The notes under the pieces: model-generated | The model's database searches: none | What the model was told of the DNA's origin: nothing | The model's input: only the letters and a program-made list of their open reading frames with translations | In this document: in pieces, positions 7,817-9,574 of the stretch | Layout of the letters: every line of letters starts with the position of its first letter | Numbering within the stretch: position 1 is the stretch's first letter | NCBI GenBank assembly: GCA_030043495.1 | Contig: JASHXO010000040.1 | Coordinates: 1 to 9,574, forward strand | Reading direction: 5' to 3' | From: Candidatus Rhabdochlamydia sp. | GTDB lineage: Bacteria; Chlamydiota; Chlamydiia; Chlamydiales; Rhabdochlamydiaceae | DNA: 9,574 nucleotides | Position numbers and translations under genes: made by a program

Positions 7817-9574
7817 ATGTCTTACACCAAAGATGAAATCATTTTCCCACGCAATGTCGAAGAAGAGGTTAAGGAAAGCTACCTCCGCTATTCGATGTCG
7901 GTGATCATTTCTCGTGCTCTCCCGGATGTGCGCGATGGTCTCAAACCATCGCAACGCCGTATCCTCTATGCGATGCGCCAGCTCAACTTAAGCCCCGCGT
8001 CAAAACACCGTAAGTGTGCCAAGATCTCCGGCGATACTTCTGGTGACTACCATCCGCATGGTGAGACCGTGATCTATCCGACCCTTGTGCGTATGGCACA
8101 GCCTTGGGCGATGCGTTACCGCCTCGTAGATGGTCAAGGTAACTTTGGATCGGTCGACGGCGACCCACCAGCGGCAATGCGTTATACCGAAGCGCGACTG
8201 ACTCATTCTTCGATGGCGCTCATGGAGGATTTGGAAAAAGATACCGTTGAGATCGTTCCCAACTATGATGAGACGAAAACTGAGCCGACTGTTTTTCCTG
8301 CAAAATTTCCTAATCTCCTGGCTAACGGTTCTTCTGGGATTGCCGTCGGTATGGCTACAAACATCCCGCCCCATAATTTAGGAGAGCTCATCTCAGCAAC
8401 GCTCCTCCTATTGGACAATCCGCAGACAACCATCGACCAGATCATGGAAGTGATGCCTGCTCCCGATTTTCCGACGGGAGGCATGATTTGCGGTTTCCGC
8501 GGTGTGAAAGAAGCTTATCATACTGGAAGGGGGAAACTTATCCTTCGAGGGGTCATTCATATCGAAGATCAGGAAAGCGGCGGAGAAAGACAACGGCTCA
8601 TTGTCGATGAAATTCCTTATAATATCAGTAAGGCAGACCTGATCAAGAAGATCGCCGACCTCGTAAACGATAAAACCATTTCAGGTATTTCTGACATCCG
8701 TGACGAGTCCGACAAAGAAGGAATGCGCATTGTTCTTGAACTCAAACGCGGTGAAATCCCTGACGTCACGATCAATCAGCTGTTTAAATTCACCGATCTT
8801 CAAGTTACTTTCGGCTGCAATATGCTCGCCCTCGACAAGGGCCTGCCGCGTACGATGAATATCAAGCAGTTGATCGCTGCTTGGATCGATCACCGTATCG
8901 AAGTGGTCCGCCGCAGAACGCGTTTTGAGCTTGCGAAAGCCGAAGCAAGAGCACATATTCTCGAAGGCTATCTTAAGGCCCTGGATCATCTGGATGAAGT
9001 TGTCAAATTGATCCGCGCTGCTGAAAACCGCGATGCGGCAAGAGCGCAATTGATCGCCACATATTCGCTTACCTACGCCCAAGCCAATGCTGTCCTCGAT
9101 CTGCGCCTTTATCAATTGACAGGACTCGAAAGAGAAAAAATTGAGAACGAATATAACGAACTTTTAGCCAAAATCGCTCACTACCGCGCCATTTTAGCCT
9201 CTGAAGCTCTGGTCCGCGGAATTATCAAAGATGAACTTCTCGATCTGAAGAAACATCACGCTTCCGATCGCAAAACAAAAATGATCGCAGCAGAAGGGGA
9301 ATTCAATATCGAAGATCTGATCCCTGAGCAAACTGTGATCATTACGATTTCAGAAGATGATTACATCAAAAGGATGCCTGTCGATACTTTCCGTGAACAA
9401 CGGCGCGGCGGTTCAGGAGTCATTGGTTTGGAGACGAAAAAGGAGACTGATCTCCTTAAAGATATTTACGTGGCCTCTACCCATGATTATCTGCTCATCT
9501 TCACCACCCTTGGACGATGCTACTGGTTAAAGGCCTGGGAAATTCCTGAAGCAGGCCGCCGTTCCAAAGGCAAG
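7817..9574 (+). CDS. gyrA: DNA gyrase subunit A, N-terminal 586 codons (open at window edge)
   Basis: The DNA breakage-reunion subunit of gyrase; roughly 830-870 residues expected, so about 250 C-terminal residues lie beyond the window. The N-terminus reads SMSVIISRALPDVRDGLKP. The catalytic pair is R122-Y123 in AAMRYTEARL (E. coli R121-Y122, numbering shifted by one). The quinolone-resistance region has HPHG at 79-82 followed by ETVIYP at 83-88, giving T84 and P88 where E. coli has S83 and D87. The central part holds the tower domain and coiled-coil dimer arm (about 365-480). A GyrA box QRRGGSG at 528-534 opens the DNA-wrapping C-terminal domain and separates it from ParC; the usual lysine is serine here. 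The ribosome binding site AAGGAG (7799-7804) is perfect but 12 bases from ATG, longer than usual; an in-frame stop at 7787 rules out an earlier start. Probably co-transcribed with gyrB across the structured spacer. Confidence 0.97.
   Translation, partial: MSYTKDEIIFPRNVEEEVKESYLRYSMSVIISRALPDVRDGLKPSQRRILYAMRQLNLSPASKHRKCAKISGDTSGDYHPHGETVIYPTLVRMAQPWAMRYRLVDGQGNFGSVDGDPPAAMRYTEARLTHSSMALMEDLEKDTVEIVPNYDETKTEPTVFPAKFPNLLANGSSGIAVGMATNIPPHNLGELISATLLLLDNPQTTIDQIMEVMPAPDFPTGGMICGFRGVKEAYHTGRGKLILRGVIHIEDQESGGERQRLIVDEIPYNISKADLIKKIADLVNDKTISGISDIRDESDKEGMRIVLELKRGEIPDVTINQLFKFTDLQVTFGCNMLALDKGLPRTMNIKQLIAAWIDHRIEVVRRRTRFELAKAEARAHILEGYLKALDHLDEVVKLIRAAENRDAARAQLIATYSLTYAQANAVLDLRLYQLTGLEREKIENEYNELLAKIAHYRAILASEALVRGIIKDELLDLKKHHASDRKTKMIAAEGEFNIEDLIPEQTVIITISEDDYIKRMPVDTFREQRRGGSGVIGLETKKETDLLKDIYVASTHDYLLIFTTLGRCYWLKAWEIPEAGRRSKGK

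Noticed and set aside
8681..9115. 144-aa open frame on the minus strand
   Set aside because: It is antisense to conserved GyrA sequence and has no family resemblance; a codon-structure shadow.

Overview
The window looks like chromosomal DNA from a member of the Chlamydiae, probably one of the environmental (Chlamydia-like) lineages rather than a Chlamydiaceae pathogen. The argument rests on gene content and order. mgtE is followed on the same strand by a DciA/DUF721 gene, gyrB and gyrA, which from memory is the order in Chlamydia (mgtE, tgt, a hypothetical gene, DUF721, gyrB, gyrA) with the tgt part missing. A TypA/BipA GTPase is also present, which I believe the Chlamydiaceae lack. The taxonomic call is inference; no database was searched.

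Left half (1-2841), minus strand. Reading leftward: typA/bipA (2841-1033) ends in a convincing intrinsic terminator two bases after its stop. A single tRNA-Asp(GUC) gene follows (830-757), then a perfect 17-bp inverted repeat (675-726), then the 5' two thirds of ubiE/menG (499-1, cut by the window edge). Candidate promoters sit ahead of ubiE, the tRNA and typA.

Centre (2842-3019). This is a divergent intergenic region holding a weak typA promoter and a good TTGAAA-N18-TATACT promoter for mgtE. The mgtE leader carries a GAAA-tetraloop hairpin that overlaps its ribosome binding site.

Right half (3020-9574), plus strand. mgtE encodes a complete CBS-domain Mg2+ channel. After a 295-base gap with its own promoter come a DciA-type helicase-loader homologue (104 aa), gyrB (827 aa, with the large Toprim insertion of the E. 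coli type) and gyrA (first 586 codons, open at the right edge). The last three read as a DNA replication/topology operon. The gyrB-gyrA spacer is not plain sequence: nearly all of it (7660-7784) folds as one long interrupted inverted repeat, with a competing local hairpin.

Most of the window is conserved housekeeping sequence. I see no CRISPR array, transposase, prophage or defence genes, and no new multi-gene system. The least explained elements are the structured gyrB-gyrA spacer, the isolated 17-bp palindrome near the tRNA, and the mgtE leader hairpin.
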